In this document: positions 61,137 through 64,000 of the stretch, one piece after another
Position numbering within the stretch: the stretch's first letter is position 1
How the letters are laid out: each line of letters opens with the position of its first letter
From: Peromyscus leucopus
Lineage: Eukaryota; Chordata; Mammalia; Rodentia; Cricetidae
DNA length: 64,000 nucleotides
Reading direction: 5' to 3'
Assembly (NCBI RefSeq): GCF_004664715.2
Contig: NC_051063.1
Span: forward strand, 109,812,829 to 109,876,828
Translations under genes and position numbers: made by a program
Notes under the pieces: model-generated
Told to the model about the DNA's origin: nothing
The model's input: only the letters and a program-made list of their open reading frames with translations
Database searches by the model: none

Positions 61137-61508
61137 CAACAGAAGTTTTCTGAAGGAATTTATAGTATAACAAGCTGATTCTAAGCAATGTCTGACTTAC
61201 ACAAAGGGTGGAGGATCATATAAGACAGTGAAAAATCAGACATGGAAGTATCCACAAAAAAAAAAAAAAATCTTATGATACACAGGCCAGGCTACTCCAT
61301 GCAATCTGAGTATCTCTCTATCTTGGCTCTATCTATAGAGATGGAAAGGAACCCTCATACTCATCCCTCAAAAGGTTTAAGGGAGACCATAGTCACATAC
61401 ACTTCTCAGTGCACTAACACAGCTTCTTTGATGATACAAGAGCTACAATAATTCTTCTAATGGCTATGTGAGAAACCCCAGATTTATGTCAATAATTCCT
61501 CTCCCACA
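61137..61508. other. No recognised element; A-run
   Basis: An A-run lies at 61256-61270. Otherwise nothing identified. Confidence 0.4.
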
Positions 61509-61719
61509 TGCTGTCAAATTTAGTTTCAGTCTTGAACTTAACACAAACCTAAAAACATCCGGTAGAAGGAACATGAACTGAGGAACTTCCTTCATCAGAT
61601 TGGCCAGGGACCACGTTTCTGAGGGAATTTAATTGAATGTTACTTGTTGTAGAAGGGTCCAGCCTACTGTGGGTGGTACCATCCTTAGGCAAGTGGGTCT
61701 AGGCTGTATAAAAAAAAGT

Positions 61720-61957
61720 ATCTGGGGTCCTGTTTTCCAAGTAGCTTCCCTGGTGATGTGAGTAGCAGTCCAGTCATCCTTGTTCCACATCTAGCATCCC
61801 CCTATGAGTGAGTACATAACATGTTTATCTTTCTGAGTCTGTGTTACCTCACTCGGGATGATTTTTCTCTGGATCCATCCATTTGCCTGTAAACCTCATG
61901 ATGTCATTGTTTTTCTCTGCTGAGTAGTATTCCATTGTGTATATGTACCACATTTTA
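61720..61957 (-). mobile_element. L1, inverted 5' segment
   Basis: Antisense ORF2 end: 'catctagcatccccctatga', 'gtgagtacataacatgttta', 'gttacctcactcgggatgat', 'ccatccatttgcctgtaaac', 'gagtagtattccattgtgta', 'tatgtaccacatttt'. It is inverted relative to the directly following L1 segment and belongs to the same insertion. Confidence 0.92.
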
Positions 61958-61960
61958 TTT

Positions 61961-62800
61961 AGAAAGACACGGGGATCACTCAATGATGGAGAAATGGATG
62001 AGATCTACATGAACAGCCTGGACATGAGTGGGGGTAATGAAGGGCGAGGGTCAAGGGAAAGAGTGCTTGAGGGAGCAGGAGATCCCAGCTGGATCAAGAA
62101 CAGAGAGGGAGAACAACGAATAGGAGACCATGGTAAATGAAGACCACATGAGAATAGGAAGAAGCAAAGTGCTAGAGAGGCCAACAGAAATGCACAAAGA
62201 TACCCCCACAATAGACTGCTGGCAATGGTCGAGAGACAGCTAGAACTGACCTACTCTGATGATGGGATGGCCAAACACCCTAATTGTCATGCTAGAAACC
62301 CCGTCCAATGACTGAGGGAACTGGATGCAGAGATCCATGGCTAGGCCCTGGGTGGAGCTCCAGGAGTCTAATTAGCGAGAAAGAGGAGGGTTTATATGAG
62401 CACAAATTGTTGAGACCAAGGTTGGATAAAGCACAGGGACAAATAGCCAAACGAATGGAAACACATGAAGTATGAACCAAAGGCTGAGGGGCCCACAACT
62501 GGATCAGGCCCTCTGAATGGGTGAGACTGTTGATTGGCTTGATCTGTTTGGGAGGCATTCAGACAGTGGGACCAGGTCCTGTGCTCATTGCATGAGTTGG
62601 CTGTTTGAAACCTGGGGCTTATGCAGGGTTGCTTGGCTCGGCCTGGGAGGAGGGGATTGGACCAGCCTGGACTGAGTCTACCAGGTTGATCTCAGTCCTT
62701 GGGGGAGGCTTTGCCCTGGAGGAGGTGGGAATGGGGAATCCATTGTTGATATCTAGAACTGAATTGTATTGTAAAATAAAATAAAATTAAATTTAAAAAA
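61961..62800 (+). mobile_element. L1, 3' segment with poly(A)
   Basis: Starts 'agaaagacacggggatcact' and continues 'gagatctacatgaacagcct', 'gagatcccagctggatcaag', 'ggccctctgaatgggtgaga', 'tgtttgggaggcattcagac', 'tctcagtccttgggggaggc'. It ends with 'gtattgtaaaataaaata' and an A-rich tail. A relatively young L1 3' end. No ORF2 coding capacity remains. Confidence 0.93.
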
Positions 62801-63186
62801 AAAGAAAAGTGTCTGAGCAATCCAGAGGAAATACGTTAGTAAATAGCGTTCCTCTACAATCTCTGTTTCTGTTCCAGCCTTTTGTTCCCAGTTCTAGTTC
62901 CTTCTCTGGTTTCCCTTAATCATGCAATGTAACTTGTGAGCCAAAGAAAGCCTTTCCTTCCAAAGTTGCTTTTCTTTATTGTGTTTATCACAGCAACAGA
63001 AACCACACTATAACATATCATTACCTGCTAAAAAGGAATCTCATTGCCATCCACTTTCTGATTTTCAAAGTTTTCCACATAACTCTATGGAATTTAGGAT
63101 CTATCATCAGTTCAAAGCTTCTAAATATTTCTCTTCTCTGAGTTCTGCAATTGAATGCCTGAAGGCTCCCTTCACTGTTTTCATTT

Positions 63187-63345
63187 GTTTATTTGTTTGA
63201 TTTGAGACAAAATTCTCACTATTTAGCTTTGACTAGACTGGAACTTTCTATGTATAACAGACTGACATTGAACTCATAAAAGATAGCCTGCCTGTGCCTC
63301 CAGAGTTTTGGAGATTGAGAGTATAAACCACTATGTCCAGATCAT
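63187..63345 (-). repeat. B1 SINE, antisense, diverged
   Basis: (TTTG)n tail, then 'tttgagacaaaattctcact', 'ttgaactcataaaagatagc', 'ctgcctgtgcctccagagtt', 'ataaaccactatgtccagat'. An older copy than the B1s with intact TSDs. Confidence 0.85.
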
Positions 63346-64000
63346 CATTTTTCTTTTTATAGAAAACTTCATTAGCTTGATGCCCCTACTTCCCATATGG
63401 TATTCTCAAATGGATTTCCTGGTTTTCACACTGACCTCATGCTACTGGAGTAAGAGTTGGACTTTCTGTTTCCATATTCCTGATCACTTCCACCCTTTTC
63501 ACCTTATCCTAGTTCCTACTGGAGACATCTTCCATTTACTATGAGCACTGAGTTTACACAGTTATTTTGGCTCTGTGATTGGAAGTAACCTGTTTATAAC
63601 TTATACATTCTTCTGTGAAATTTATATCATAGAAAGTAGTAAACACTACACATTAGAATTCTTTAATTTCATTCTTCAGAGAACCTGTTACTGCATACGT
63701 GTTTAAATAATACTTCATAGGATAGTTAATATTCATTGTCAAATTTACTGGATTCAGAATACCTAGAAGATTATTGTGGGTTACCTATGTGTGTGTCAGA
63801 AGAAGGTTTCCAGAGAGGAATAAATGAATGGCGTCATTCCAACCTCTGGGGTAGGATGTAGGAAGAATAAAAAAAAAAATGAGAAAGCCAACAGAACACC
63901 CACTTTCTCATTTCTATGCTTCCTGATCACACATGATGTGAATTGTTCATTGTTTTGACAGCAGAACCCTCTGAATCAGTAAGCAAACTAAGAAATTTCT
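63346..64000. other. No recognised element
   Basis: An A-run lies at 63870-63879. Nothing identified. Confidence 0.4.

Larger units (their letters stand above)
61509..63015 (+). mobile_element. MaLR-like rodent LTR, sense, split by an L1
   Basis: Left part (61509-61719): 'ttccttcatcagattggcca', 'ccagcctactgtgggtggta', 'ccatccttaggcaagtgggt'. Right part (62811-63015): 'gtctgagcaatccagagg', 'gtaacttgtgagccaaagaa', 'agcctttccttccaaagttg', 'atcacagcaacagaaaccac'. This is the sense version of the 8981 element. The L1 sits between the parts. Confidence 0.75.

Overview
This window looks like nuclear DNA of a muroid rodent, most likely a cricetid (hamster, vole or deer-mouse group). It is AT-rich and dense in rodent-specific SINEs (B1, B2, B3, B4, ID, RSINE1). 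Its younger B1 copies carry the 'gtagctttg(t/c)gcctttcctgga' tail typical of cricetid B1, and several LTRs resemble the cricetid mys group. Family names come from recalled consensus features, not from a database search. Boundaries given with matching target-site duplications (TSDs) are read directly from the sequence; other boundaries are approximate.

I found no protein-coding gene, exon, tRNA, rRNA or CpG island. The longest open frames are about 100-130 codons. They either lie in repeats, encode microsatellite peptides (ER/LS/CV runs), or lack any recognisable domain. The window is intergenic or deep-intronic.

Layout. 1-2140: no recognised element. 2141-6115: a (GAA)n tract, two B3 SINEs, and an old plus-strand L1 3' region broken into pieces by two LTRs of one family. 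7-16 kb: scattered old MIR, L1M and MaLR-like pieces, a minus-strand L1 3'UTR with a second L1 end inserted in it, and (CT)n tracts. 16-28 kb: RSINE1, a solo LTR with TATA box and poly(A) signal, a MaLR-like LTR with a 5-bp TSD, a hAT fragment, a 582-bp LTR carrying B1-derived sequence with a perfect 6-bp TSD, a B2, and an IAP-like LTR. 28-33.6 kb: a repeat-poor stretch with only simple repeats. 33.6-43.3 kb: MaLR-like elements, a mys-type LTR with perfect TSD inside one of them, and a chimeric head-to-head LTR structure at 42331-42785. 43.6-54 kb: B2, B3, B1, MIR and MaLR pieces and a hAT element with a perfect 8-bp TSD. 56.2-59 kb: the 3' end of a mys-type endogenous retrovirus on the minus strand, with a young B1 inside. 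59-64 kb: MaLR-like LTRs, MIR, B2, RSINE1, and a 5'-inverted (twin-primed) L1 inside a MaLR-like element.

I did not find a previously undescribed biological system. The features most worth a second look are the chimeric LTR, the twin-primed L1 that can be read at base level, the LTR families that captured B1 sequence, and the repeat-poor blocks that could hold conserved noncoding elements.
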